From Dongia_B soli (GTDB lineage: Bacteria > Pseudomonadota > Alphaproteobacteria > Dongiales > Dongiaceae): a stretch of 64,000 bases of DNA. Below, piece by piece: positions 17,851 through 26,863 of this stretch (its first letter is position 1; every line of letters begins with the position of its first letter). The stretch covers positions 186,001 through 250,000 of the forward strand of contig NZ_JAXCLW010000003.1 in NCBI RefSeq assembly GCF_034044715.1, written 5' to 3'. Under the pieces are notes generated by a model. The model was given only the letters and a program-made list of their open reading frames with translations. It made no database searches and was not told the origin of the DNA. A program made the position numbers and the translations under genes.

Positions 17851-19869
17851 TTATGGCAGCGCGTCGATCGGTATTGGGTAGACATACTCGCTGGCCGGCG
17901 CGCTCGGCGACAGGGCGACCCAGCGATCGGCATCGTCATTGATCTTCTGATACAGAGCGAGCTTGCGCTCGATCTCATCCAGGAAGAATTGCTGCTCTGA
18001 GATCGACCAGCTTTGCCAGATATCCTGGTCGATTCCCATCACCTTGCTCTTGTAAGGCAGGTCATCGATATATTCGCCGATCAAGCCTAGCTGGCCGAGC
18101 TTGGTCGCATTGGGGTCCTTCAGTTTCGCCGGATCGCGGCCGAGGGCTGCCGCCGCCGAGCGGATGGCATCGAAGAAGCCGGTAGGGTCAAGCTGCTTCG
18201 CCTTGCCGACATCCAGCACGGTCTTCAAGACCTGCTGCAGATCGCTCAGCTGACTCTTGGTGAGGAGGACGCGGACATCCATCGTCGCAACCTGGGGCTT
18301 GGCGAAATCGCGGTCCACCGTCCAAGCCTGTACCAGTTTCGGCGCCGTGGTTTTCGCGACACGGCCAAGATAGGCAAGCCGCATCGCATAACTGACGGCT
18401 GCCGTATCGGCCTCCACCTGGTTTTCCACGGAATTGCCGCTGTTGCTGGGCGATTCTGCGCCAACCGCCGCTTTGCCGCTTGAGGCATCCGATACTTGCT
18501 GCACGATCGCCTGTGACAACAGATCGACCACCTTGCCGAACTGCCCCACCGATCCGTCGGCGATCGGGTAATACAGTGGTTTCGACAGGTTGGGATAATC
18601 GGAAACGGTCTTGTATTGCGCTTCGGCGCTGGCGTGGTCGCTGGCGCCCTCCTTGGTCAAGAGATGAAGCGTGTAGATGGCGACGCCACGTTCCTGGGCG
18701 AACAGCCGCACCTGATCGGCATTCAGCTTGGTGCTGGAATATTCATCATTGCCATTAAGGGCGCCGGCATCGGTCACGAGAACGATATAGCGCGCCCCGA
18801 AATTCGACCAATCGATATCGTTCAATGCCGTCATGATCCCGGCATAGGAGTCTTCGTTGAAACGCGGTGTGGATACTTTCGCGGCCGACAATTCTTTGAC
18901 CGCGGCGAGGAAGGTCTTCTTGTCCGTCACCTTGTTGGGGTCGACGAAAACCTTCGAGGTATAGCCGATCGCCTTGTCCTTCTGCGCCCCGGCGCGGAAG
19001 GCGACCAGGCCGAATTTGGCGCGGCTGCCGACCATCTTGCCCTGGATCTGATCATACATCTTCTCGACCGCCTGGCGGGTGCGGTCGATATAGGGATCCA
19101 TTGACTTGGTGGAATCGATGACGAAGACCACGCCGGCCGTGAAATTTGACAACATATCCGCTTCGGAACTCTGCGGCGGGGCATTCGTCTTGCCGGCGGT
19201 CGGATCGGCCGGGACCGACGCGATATGCAACTCGCGCACCGGATAACCGGCACCCATCGCCGCATCCTGCGCTTCCAGAATCGGCAGGAGATAGAACTGC
19301 TTCGAAATATCGACGTAGTTCTGCGGCTCCATAGCAATGACCGGGAAGTCGTCGGGCACATTGCCAGCGGCAATCACCTGACGGAGCTTCGACGCCTCGT
19401 CGCCCGGCTTGTCGGCCATCAGCAGCCTGTCGAGCGCATCGCGCTGCCCAAACATCAATCCGCGATCCCGTCCCGCCGGGTTGGTGAAGGCCAAGGTCAG
19501 CTGTTGTTTCCAGGGCAAGGTATCCTGTTCCGCCAGCCAGCCGATGGTCTTGCCATCCGCATTCGCTCCGACCTCGATCCAGCTAGCGCCACTCACATCC
19601 TGCCGCGCATAGACATAAAGAATGCTCATTGCCGGCAGGGACTTGCCGCCCGTTTGACCGGCCGCCGTTTGCACAATGGCGCCGGGCTGGGTGAGGACCC
19701 GCTCGTAGATCGTCTTCTTGCCTTGTTGCAGCAATGGCTTGCGCACGGCATCGGCAAATCCTGGCCCTATATCCATCGCCATGGCGGCGCAGAGCAGCAG
19801 GAATACGCCCAAGAAAAGCCGGCTCAGGCGATATGCATTATGCCCGACCGAAGAGACAGATCGGCTCAT
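17851..19869 (-). CDS. Secreted VWA protein resembling the periplasmic half of PpkA, without kinase domain
   Basis: A 672-residue protein with an N-terminal membrane/signal segment (LFLGVFLLLCAAMAM). Next come a region with SH3-like features (TIYERVLTQPGA, LYVYARQD, TIGWLAEQDTLPW) and a VWA domain with FVIDSTKSMDPYIDRTRQ (near residue 247). The MIDAS is DxTxS rather than DxSxS. This order, and the 'TKSMDPYIDRTR' wording, recall the C-terminal periplasmic part of the type VI secretion kinase PpkA (from memory). No Ser/Thr-kinase motifs (GxGxxG, HRD, DFG) are present. Its start overlaps the Sel1-gene stop (ATGA). The TagT-S-R-lipoprotein genes follow, as they follow ppkA in P. aeruginosa. It may sense or bind in the periplasm. 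Confidence 0.85.
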   Translation of the reverse strand: MSRSVSSVGHNAYRLSRLFLGVFLLLCAAMAMDIGPGFADAVRKPLLQQGKKTIYERVLTQPGAIVQTAAGQTGGKSLPAMSILYVYARQDVSGASWIEVGANADGKTIGWLAEQDTLPWKQQLTLAFTNPAGRDRGLMFGQRDALDRLLMADKPGDEASKLRQVIAAGNVPDDFPVIAMEPQNYVDISKQFYLLPILEAQDAAMGAGYPVRELHIASVPADPTAGKTNAPPQSSEADMLSNFTAGVVFVIDSTKSMDPYIDRTRQAVEKMYDQIQGKMVGSRAKFGLVAFRAGAQKDKAIGYTSKVFVDPNKVTDKKTFLAAVKELSAAKVSTPRFNEDSYAGIMTALNDIDWSNFGARYIVLVTDAGALNGNDEYSSTKLNADQVRLFAQERGVAIYTLHLLTKEGASDHASAEAQYKTVSDYPNLSKPLYYPIADGSVGQFGKVVDLLSQAIVQQVSDASSGKAAVGAESPSNSGNSVENQVEADTAAVSYAMRLAYLGRVAKTTAPKLVQAWTVDRDFAKPQVATMDVRVLLTKSQLSDLQQVLKTVLDVGKAKQLDPTGFFDAIRSAAAALGRDPAKLKDPNATKLGQLGLIGEYIDDLPYKSKVMGIDQDIWQSWSISEQQFFLDEIERKLALYQKINDDADRWVALSPSAPASEYVYPIPIDALP

Positions 19870-21023
19870 TTCCCAAGCTCCTTCAATTTCGCGGTTGCTG
19901 CCGCATCGCCCTGCTTGCTGGCAGCCTGCAGCATCGCCACGCCATTATCGAATTCGCCGGTGCCGGCCGGATGGGTTTTGGTCAAGAGCAATCCCAGGCG
20001 CCGCTGTGCCTCGGCCAGCCCGGCATCAGCTGCCTTGCCATACCAGAAGGCGGCCGTATCCGAGCTCTTCGTCACCGTGTTCGCTGCAGCATTTGAAGTC
20101 GTCCCGCCCAACGCCGCGGTGTTAGCCGTTGTTGTACCGTTTGGTGTCGAGCCCGGTGTCGCCTCGCTGGGATCATAGAGAATGCCGAGCTGCAGCGCGG
20201 AACGCGCATCGCCGTGATCTGCGCCTTGGCGATAAAGGTAAAGCGCCGCCTCGACATTGCCCGACTTCATCATGTCGTCAGCCTTGCCGACGATCTTCGA
20301 CGTATCGGGATTGTCCTTCATGAAGGTTTGCAGCATTTCCCGGGTCGACTGGGGGGCCGCTGTTGTCGATGCCGTTTCAGCCGTCGGGCCGGTCTTATGA
20401 AAGTAGAAATAGGCACCTGCGCCGGCCGCTGCCAGAACGATCACGGCAAGGACTCCCGGGATCAGCATGCCCTTGGCCGAGGACTTTTTCTCGACGGTTT
20501 TCTCGGCCTTCTCGTCGCCACCGGCCATGCGGAGCTGATCTTCCGGATCGACCCGCAACGTCATCGGCTCGGGCTGTAGCATTGGCTCTGGCTGTAGGGG
20601 CGCAGGTTGTGGTGGCGGTGGCGGCGCGGGAGGCAACTGCGCCGCAACCTCCTCCTGACGTGCACTGGATGCCAGAAGCGGGAATTGAGTCGACGGAACC
20701 AGAGGCACCGTGGTTTGGCCGGCGGATGACCGAAGGGTCAGACGGAACGCGCTCTCGCTGAGTGTCGCCAGGATGGCATCGACCAGAAGCGGCCCGACCT
20801 TGAAGGCAATACCATCCGGCATGGCAACGACATCCCCGGTCACCAAGGAATGCCAGCTTTCCGGCGCGGATTGCCAGCGTCCGTTCAAGCCGAGATAGCT
20901 ATCTGGCGTTTGGTTCCGCTGAATCCGAAGCGAGCAGTCCCCAACTGGCGTGGTGGCCATGCCGGTCAGCCTAATTTCGCCACGCCCAGGCCCTTCGCCG
21001 AATATTTCCGCCTTCACCGCCAT
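19866..21023 (-). CDS. Membrane-anchored Sel1-repeat protein
   Basis: About 385 residues. The N-terminal 140 residues look like a compact beta-rich cytoplasmic domain (AEIFGEGPGRGEIRLTG, YLGLNGRWQSAPESWHSL). A Pro/Gln-rich linker follows (AQLPPAPPPPPQPAP), then one membrane segment (PGVLAVIVLAAAGAGAYFYF, about 186-205). The periplasmic C-terminus has Sel1/TPR-like repeats (AALYLYRQGADHGDARSALQ, then AAFWYGKAADAGLAEAQRRL), which usually bind proteins. ATG 21023 fits better than a GTG 15 bases upstream. It sits between srfC and the VWA gene and overlaps the latter, so it may bridge cytoplasmic Srf proteins to the periplasmic module (inference). Confidence 0.78.
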   Translation of the reverse strand: MAVKAEIFGEGPGRGEIRLTGMATTPVGDCSLRIQRNQTPDSYLGLNGRWQSAPESWHSLVTGDVVAMPDGIAFKVGPLLVDAILATLSESAFRLTLRSSAGQTTVPLVPSTQFPLLASSARQEEVAAQLPPAPPPPPQPAPLQPEPMLQPEPMTLRVDPEDQLRMAGGDEKAEKTVEKKSSAKGMLIPGVLAVIVLAAAGAGAYFYFHKTGPTAETASTTAAPQSTREMLQTFMKDNPDTSKIVGKADDMMKSGNVEAALYLYRQGADHGDARSALQLGILYDPSEATPGSTPNGTTTANTAALGGTTSNAAANTVTKSSDTAAFWYGKAADAGLAEAQRRLGLLLTKTHPAGTGEFDNGVAMLQAASKQGDAAATAKLKELGK

Positions 21024-21066
21024 ATTGCCACTACCCACCGCATGTCAAAGAATCTTCCGCAAAGCT

Positions 21067-23760
21067 TCATGACTGGCTCTGCGCCGCAAGCTCACGCACG
21101 ATACCGCCCAATCGGGCATTCTGCTCCAAGGTGATTTCCGCGCCCTCCTGGAAGCCGGCATTTTCGATCACGGCCTGATGCAGCACCGTCAGCCAATCAG
21201 TCATGAAAATGATCTGTTGCTGATTCTCCCGGCCCTCCTCCAACTCCGGCAAGCCGTCGCGGCTCGGCTCGACGGTGAAGACCTTGCGTTCGGGCATGAA
21301 GCTGTTCTGCAAGGACCGATTTTCCAGGGCACCCAGATACATGATGAAATCGGCGATAACGCGTTCGGCGATCAGCACCTGTTCATCGACGAATTGCAAC
21401 CGGCGCTTCGCCGCAACCAGTTCCGCTGTGCTGCAGGTCTGCGCCATCCGATCCGGCAACCCGATGCGCAGGGCCGCGGCAACCAGTTCTTCGTTCAACA
21501 TCTCGGCGATCTCGCTCTCCATGGCGAGATAACGCATCAGGCCGGGCAAGCGCGACATCGCCCGCAACTGGGCAATCCAGTTGCCGGCGACGGCATCGGC
21601 GAAACGGCGGGCCCGATCGCTTACCACGATCTCGCTCGAAGGCTTGGCGTCGCCGGCTTTAGTCTTGGTCATCCCCCGCGCCGCCATCAGCGACTTCAGG
21701 GAGGTGCCAGCGCGTGGCGCCGGAGCGGCCGGTTTGCCATCCGCGCCATTGGCTGACGCTGTCTCTCCCCGATCGACCAAAGTATCCACGCGCATATAGA
21801 TCGAGCGCATCTGCTCCGTATCCGGCATCATCGAGTTCAGCAATTCGGGGAACCGCTGGGCTTCGAAATTGCCCGACAGGATTTCGACCAATTTATCGGC
21901 CCGCTGACGCTTGATCTCGGCAGCCTCTCCGGCGTCACCGCGATAATAGACGCTGAGCTTGGCATGAAGATCCCGTGCCAGATCGGCGAATTGTTCATGG
22001 ATACGCTGCTGCTTGTGGTTGGGATCAGCGGTCGCCGACAAGTAGCGCACAATCCGCCCGACACCGCCATCATTTGCCTTCAGCATGGCGTCCCAGGCTT
22101 CTGCCGGCTGGGCGATATGACGGGCAACTTCCTCGCTTGCGAGGAAATAATCACGCAGTTGATTCATACGCGCCTGTTGTGCCGGCGCGATACCTACTTC
22201 ATGCCCGTCCTTCTGTTCGAACAGGATGCCAGGCACGCCCGGCTTGCGTGCCAGAAATATATTGTTGAAGGGCTGGCCGTTCCAGTTTTGCACCCAGTCG
22301 AGATTGCGGAATCTCTCCAACACCATGTGGATGACATTGTCGCCCATGACGCTGAGAATATCGGGCGTCTCATTAGCAGCCGGCTGCAGCTTCAGGTCCC
22401 ACATGGTGGTGACCATCAGCAAGCCGGCCGGACGCCGGGCACGGATAGCCGCGGTCTCGCCTTGGGCTTGCCGCACCCAAGTATCGACCACCGCGCCGAT
22501 CGTGGTGACGTCGCTCTGCTTGGTGCTGGGCGCACACATGATCAGGAGGTTCATTTCCTGGTTTTCGGTATAGCGTTCGAACAGAAAGCCGACCTTGCCG
22601 CGCAGCAACAGCTCATAGGAGCCGACGCCGGCCTGGCCTTCGATTGGCTGCTCGATGATCTGGTTGACGTCCTTGATCTGCAAGCGGCCGCGATAGCCGG
22701 GGAAATCCAGGAGATCGACCTGCTCCAGGACCGTCGCTTCCGGCCGCTCCGTCAGGATGAAGCGCAGTTCCGTCGTCAGTGCCGCCAACATGCCGCGCCG
22801 GATCGTACGGACACCGCTGGGCTGATCGCCCTTCAGCGGCTGGACGCGAATCTCATCCCCGCCATCGGTATTCAGCTGTTTCAGAATATCGACATTATTG
22901 ATGCATTTTGCTTGCGTCAGCTCGCCGCTCGCATCGCGTTCGACCAGACAGGCGAGCTCGCAGTAAAGCGTCTCAGCATGATCGACCGCTGTTAAAGCCG
23001 CTTGCAGCTTCAGATAGATCTGGCTCAGCGCCTCGATATTGCCCCAGAGCAGGCCGAACAGCTTGGCCCGGTCGACCGGTAACAAATAAGGCGCGATCTC
23101 GCAGGCTGTCGGCCAGAAATTGCCCTTCAATTGCTGGCCAATCCGTCGCGACAGGCGCTGGAAATAATCCATCAGGTCGATCACGTCATCCTCGGTGAGA
23201 CCGGGCACCTGATGTGGCTGCTTTTTGGTGGTCAGTCCCCGAAGCAATTCGCTGATGCTTTTTGGATCAAGGCCGATTCCGATCGTCTCCTGATCGAAAT
23301 CGTTCATGAAACTGTTCCAGAGAATCTTGATCACATCGGCTTCGGACAGAAGGCCGACCTCGACGGGGAAATCTGCCGGCGCCTGCGACGGCGACCGTGT
23401 GAACCTCGTCACCAAGCCGGTTGCTTCCTTGCCGCCGCCCGGCGGATTGACGTGTTTCATGAAATCCAGGCGGACCGATCCCATCTGGGATTCCAGGCGG
23501 CCATTGGCGCCCTTCGCCAGGGAATCCACCAGGAACGACTTGCCGGCCTGGCTGATGCCGAAGATGCCAATGGAGAGCGGGCTTTTCGCTGCTCGCGTCA
23601 GACGTTTCGATTTGATGCGGCCGCGGCGCAGATCCTCGATCAGGGCGTCGGCGACGCGATTGACGGAGCCGGCGGTGCGACGCACATCCTTCACCCAGTC
23701 GATCGCATGAGAGATCGCCTCGTTGAGTGCCTTGCCGCCATTCACTAATGCTTCGGTCAT
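21067..23760 (-). CDS. srfC: Virulence factor SrfC family protein (P-loop, dynamin-like GTPase features)
   Basis: An 897-residue protein of the SrfC family. The P-loop GISQAGKS lies at residues 68-75. A G3-like DFPG occurs in LLDFPGYRGR (near 350), and TTMWDLK (near 450) could be a degenerate G4, so a GTPase of dynamin-like type is plausible though not proven. The C-terminal half is helical. Family members are cytoplasmic and encoded next to SrfB; in enterobacteria srfABC was named from an SsrB-regulated locus and linked to toxicity or virulence. The start at 23760 is chosen because AAGGGGG lies 8 bases before it. It begins 13 bases after srfB. Confidence 0.87.
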   Translation of the reverse strand: MTEALVNGGKALNEAISHAIDWVKDVRRTAGSVNRVADALIEDLRRGRIKSKRLTRAAKSPLSIGIFGISQAGKSFLVDSLAKGANGRLESQMGSVRLDFMKHVNPPGGGKEATGLVTRFTRSPSQAPADFPVEVGLLSEADVIKILWNSFMNDFDQETIGIGLDPKSISELLRGLTTKKQPHQVPGLTEDDVIDLMDYFQRLSRRIGQQLKGNFWPTACEIAPYLLPVDRAKLFGLLWGNIEALSQIYLKLQAALTAVDHAETLYCELACLVERDASGELTQAKCINNVDILKQLNTDGGDEIRVQPLKGDQPSGVRTIRRGMLAALTTELRFILTERPEATVLEQVDLLDFPGYRGRLQIKDVNQIIEQPIEGQAGVGSYELLLRGKVGFLFERYTENQEMNLLIMCAPSTKQSDVTTIGAVVDTWVRQAQGETAAIRARRPAGLLMVTTMWDLKLQPAANETPDILSVMGDNVIHMVLERFRNLDWVQNWNGQPFNNIFLARKPGVPGILFEQKDGHEVGIAPAQQARMNQLRDYFLASEEVARHIAQPAEAWDAMLKANDGGVGRIVRYLSATADPNHKQQRIHEQFADLARDLHAKLSVYYRGDAGEAAEIKRQRADKLVEILSGNFEAQRFPELLNSMMPDTEQMRSIYMRVDTLVDRGETASANGADGKPAAPAPRAGTSLKSLMAARGMTKTKAGDAKPSSEIVVSDRARRFADAVAGNWIAQLRAMSRLPGLMRYLAMESEIAEMLNEELVAAALRIGLPDRMAQTCSTAELVAAKRRLQFVDEQVLIAERVIADFIMYLGALENRSLQNSFMPERKVFTVEPSRDGLPELEEGRENQQQIIFMTDWLTVLHQAVIENAGFQEGAEITLEQNARLGGIVRELAAQSQS

Positions 23761-23773
23761 GACCATATCCCCC

Positions 23774-26700
23774 TTACAGATAGACCGAGCCGGTATCGAG
23801 CCAATAACCCGTCGCACCGTCACTGCTGCTGTTCAAGGTATTGAGCCGCAGTACAAGTTTATCCTTGCCGACGGATGCCGCTTCCTTACCATCGGCGCCG
23901 CGAATCGCGACACGGGCGATACGGAAACGTTCCGATCCCTGGTCGCGGGCCGACTTCGCCCGCCGGTTCATCCTGCTGCGATCCTTCTCCAAGGTCACCA
24001 GCAAAACATATTCATGTAATTCCTGGCGCGCTTCATCACTGTAATTCAACGTATAAAGCGGCGTGGCGGTCCAGCGCGGCGTGGCGATCTGCCGGAAACC
24101 GAGACGCATCGGGCCCGACATCGGGAAAGGCCGTTCCGGCAGCGTGTATTCCGGATCGTCGAGATTGAGATCCGACAGGAAAACGTCATTGGCGCTAATC
24201 AGGTTGCGTTCGTCCAATCGGCCGAAATAGCGCATAGTCGATCTAAGATCGAACTGGTTCGACAGCAGATTGAAATTGGGCAAACGTCCGGCTGCCAGTA
24301 CGCTGATCATCGCACCGACCGCCGCCGTCGTCTTCGGATCGTGGATGCAGCCATGACGATGGAACGGATACCAGGTTCCCGCCCGATAATTATGCAACGG
24401 TATGACCCGGTCGGGCGTTACCGCCAGCAAGGCGCGCAGCAATTCCGGAATGCCCGGCAGGCGCGAGGGGCGGCCCGTCAGCAAGAGAACATCGCAGCTA
24501 TAATAAGCGACGACATCGCAAAGCGAACTGAGCGACCCGTAAAGATCGAAATCCTCGCTGAGGAACAGGCGATGCAGCCGCTCCAGGTTCAATTGGACGG
24601 GTGTTGCCAGCACATTGAAATTGAGATCCGGCATGCCGGCCGCGCGACGGATGCCATGATTGAAATAAGCGAGGACCCTTTCCTGCGGCGGGAAATGCGG
24701 CGGCAGCAGATCAGCCAGTGTCAGCGCCTCGACCGTTTCACCGGCGACCGGGTCGAAATTCTCATAGCGATGCAGGATCGCGAGGGCGGCGGGATGCAGC
24801 ACTTGGAGCGTGAATTGATGACGCAGGGCAAGGCGCTGCACATCAAGGTTCTCCGCACCGACCAATTGCGACAGGATCGTCTTCGCCTCCGGCACGCCGG
24901 CCAATTCCATCTGCGCTTCGATCGCCGGCAGGATGGTGCGCTGAATGACCTGCAGCAGGATATCGTCACCGGCGAGCTTGAAGCCGTCGCGGAAGATTTG
25001 CCGCGGTTCAATCTTCACCGCATTGCCTTCCGCTTCCTGCAGCACGTAATCCGTGACCACCAGATCGGTCGTACCGCCGCCGATATCGATGGAGGCGATA
25101 CGAAGTCGTTCATCGGAGCGTGATGGCACGTCCCGGCGGCGCATCACCTGAAAGAAACGCCGCGGGTCGCCGCCGAAGTGGTTATTGCATTCGGCATAGA
25201 GATAGACCACCTGAGCACAGGTGACTTCGTCCCATTTCATCACGACTTCCGGGAATTCGGGCACCGGTCGGCTGCCCTCGCCTTCCGGATCGGCATCTTC
25301 CGCATGCCAGCCGAGCGACTTCCAGATCAGCACCACGGCATCATCCATGCGCTGTTTCAGGATGCGCTGTTCCGGAAGCGGCATCGATGGCGGCACGGTG
25401 AGGACAACGCGGCGCAGCCGTCGTGACTGGTCCGCCTGGGCCTGGCGCATGCGCTGCATCGGGCTGTTGATCTGTGATAAAGCCTGCAACAGCACTTCCG
25501 ACAGCATCATCACCATCAGTGAGCTGCGGGAATAATGCGGTTCGAAGACCGGTGTTGCGTCGTCATCGGCTCCGGTCAGGCGGAATAATGCCTCGCCGGC
25601 TTCATTGATGAACTTGCAGAAGGGCTGCGCCGTCGCCAAAGGCTCATGCGCTTCCAGGCCATAGGTATGATTGAAACGCCAGCCCGGCACGTAGCGGTCT
25701 TCATCCCAGAGATAGCGCTTGGGGCTGCTGAGGCCGGTCGCACCTTCCATACCGCGTCGATTGGCGGCGAGCCGTGTCGCCTCTGGCCCAACTCGGGCGA
25801 TGCTCGGCCAGTTGAAGGCATTGCCGCGGCCGCTGAGGCTGGAGAATTTATCGTCGCCGAAGCTCGCCTTGTTGAATTCCATCCGGCTTTCGAAGGGTTC
25901 GCTATAGACCAGATGCGGCCGCGACAGATCGCGCAAGGTCAGCTCATAGCGATTGCGCATCCAGCTATCGTCCTGCGGATGATCCTCAATCAGGATGCCG
26001 CAGGTGCGCGAATTGCCGACGTCCAGCACTAGATCGACATTGATCGGCTCGCTGATATGGTCGGTACCGCTGCTGCGCAAGGTGACGCGCGGCACTTTGG
26101 CGAACTGGTCCACCGTGGCCAGGAAGCCGAGATAATGCGCAACATCGATCGAACGACGGATTTCCGCCTCGGCTTCATCCGCATCCAGCTTCAGCCGGGC
26201 CGTCGCATTGCTGCGATAAGCATCGCGAATCCATTCGGAGACCCAATGCATCTGCACGAAGGGCAAGGGCTCCAATCCGCGCGCAGCAAGAATAAAGGCA
26301 TGACCGGCGCCGACATCTTTGCGCTCCGGTGCGAGATAGCTCACCGCCGCATCATCGGTCTGCGGCATCAATGTCGTGTCGAAGGCGATTGTCAGCCGGT
26401 GCGTCCGCCCTTCATCATCCGGCACATCGAGGCGCACCAGCCGTGCCCGTGCCCAGTTGCTGGGACCGGCATCGAAACTGCGGCCGGGCCGCACGCGCAG
26501 CATCGGGATGGGAAGCCAGACACTGTCCAGCAGCGTCAAGCTATCCTCGACCGAAATCTCGAATTGCGGCTTCACCCGATTGCGCCGCAGACCCGGCGTG
26601 GCCGCTTCGGGGCCACCCGGCTGGAAATAACTGTCTTCGGAATCGTCATAATCCAACCGAACGACGATACCATTCGCATCTTTTGAGAAACCATGGGCAG

Positions 26701-26806
26701 GCAGCCGGCTGGCCTTTGATAGGTCCAGACCGAAATCCATGAACTGGACGCCGCTTTCGGCGATCAGTGTCGCGTTGTCGCCAAATCTTGTCAGTTCCGC
26801 CAGCAT
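23774..26806 (-). CDS. srfB: Virulence factor SrfB family protein (actin/Hsp70-like ATPase fold)
   Basis: A 1010-residue protein of SrfB length. It shows the three nucleotide-binding motifs of the actin/Hsp70 superfamily: phosphate-1 LDVGNSRTCGIL (261-272), phosphate-2 ASIDIGGGTTDLVV (near 572-585) and the adenosine motif LLTGRPSRLPGIPELL (near 770-785). About 250 residues precede the first motif, which is characteristic of SrfB rather than DnaK. It is predicted cytoplasmic with no signal. A putative ribosome-binding GGAGGAACG precedes the ATG. It lies between srfA and srfC. ATP-dependent assembly or a switching role is likely; no reaction is known to me. Confidence 0.9.
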   Translation of the reverse strand: MLAELTRFGDNATLIAESGVQFMDFGLDLSKASRLPAHGFSKDANGIVVRLDYDDSEDSYFQPGGPEAATPGLRRNRVKPQFEISVEDSLTLLDSVWLPIPMLRVRPGRSFDAGPSNWARARLVRLDVPDDEGRTHRLTIAFDTTLMPQTDDAAVSYLAPERKDVGAGHAFILAARGLEPLPFVQMHWVSEWIRDAYRSNATARLKLDADEAEAEIRRSIDVAHYLGFLATVDQFAKVPRVTLRSSGTDHISEPINVDLVLDVGNSRTCGILIEDHPQDDSWMRNRYELTLRDLSRPHLVYSEPFESRMEFNKASFGDDKFSSLSGRGNAFNWPSIARVGPEATRLAANRRGMEGATGLSSPKRYLWDEDRYVPGWRFNHTYGLEAHEPLATAQPFCKFINEAGEALFRLTGADDDATPVFEPHYSRSSLMVMMLSEVLLQALSQINSPMQRMRQAQADQSRRLRRVVLTVPPSMPLPEQRILKQRMDDAVVLIWKSLGWHAEDADPEGEGSRPVPEFPEVVMKWDEVTCAQVVYLYAECNNHFGGDPRRFFQVMRRRDVPSRSDERLRIASIDIGGGTTDLVVTDYVLQEAEGNAVKIEPRQIFRDGFKLAGDDILLQVIQRTILPAIEAQMELAGVPEAKTILSQLVGAENLDVQRLALRHQFTLQVLHPAALAILHRYENFDPVAGETVEALTLADLLPPHFPPQERVLAYFNHGIRRAAGMPDLNFNVLATPVQLNLERLHRLFLSEDFDLYGSLSSLCDVVAYYSCDVLLLTGRPSRLPGIPELLRALLAVTPDRVIPLHNYRAGTWYPFHRHGCIHDPKTTAAVGAMISVLAAGRLPNFNLLSNQFDLRSTMRYFGRLDERNLISANDVFLSDLNLDDPEYTLPERPFPMSGPMRLGFRQIATPRWTATPLYTLNYSDEARQELHEYVLLVTLEKDRSRMNRRAKSARDQGSERFRIARVAIRGADGKEAASVGKDKLVLRLNTLNSSSDGATGYWLDTGSVYL

Positions 26807-26863
26807 CGTTCCTCCGGGGACTTGTTCTTATCATAAGCCGCTGGTTGGAGCATCACATTGCCC

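Noticed and set aside
21964..22995. A 343-residue plus-strand open frame
   Set aside because: Antisense to srfC; composition typical of a reverse-frame shadow.
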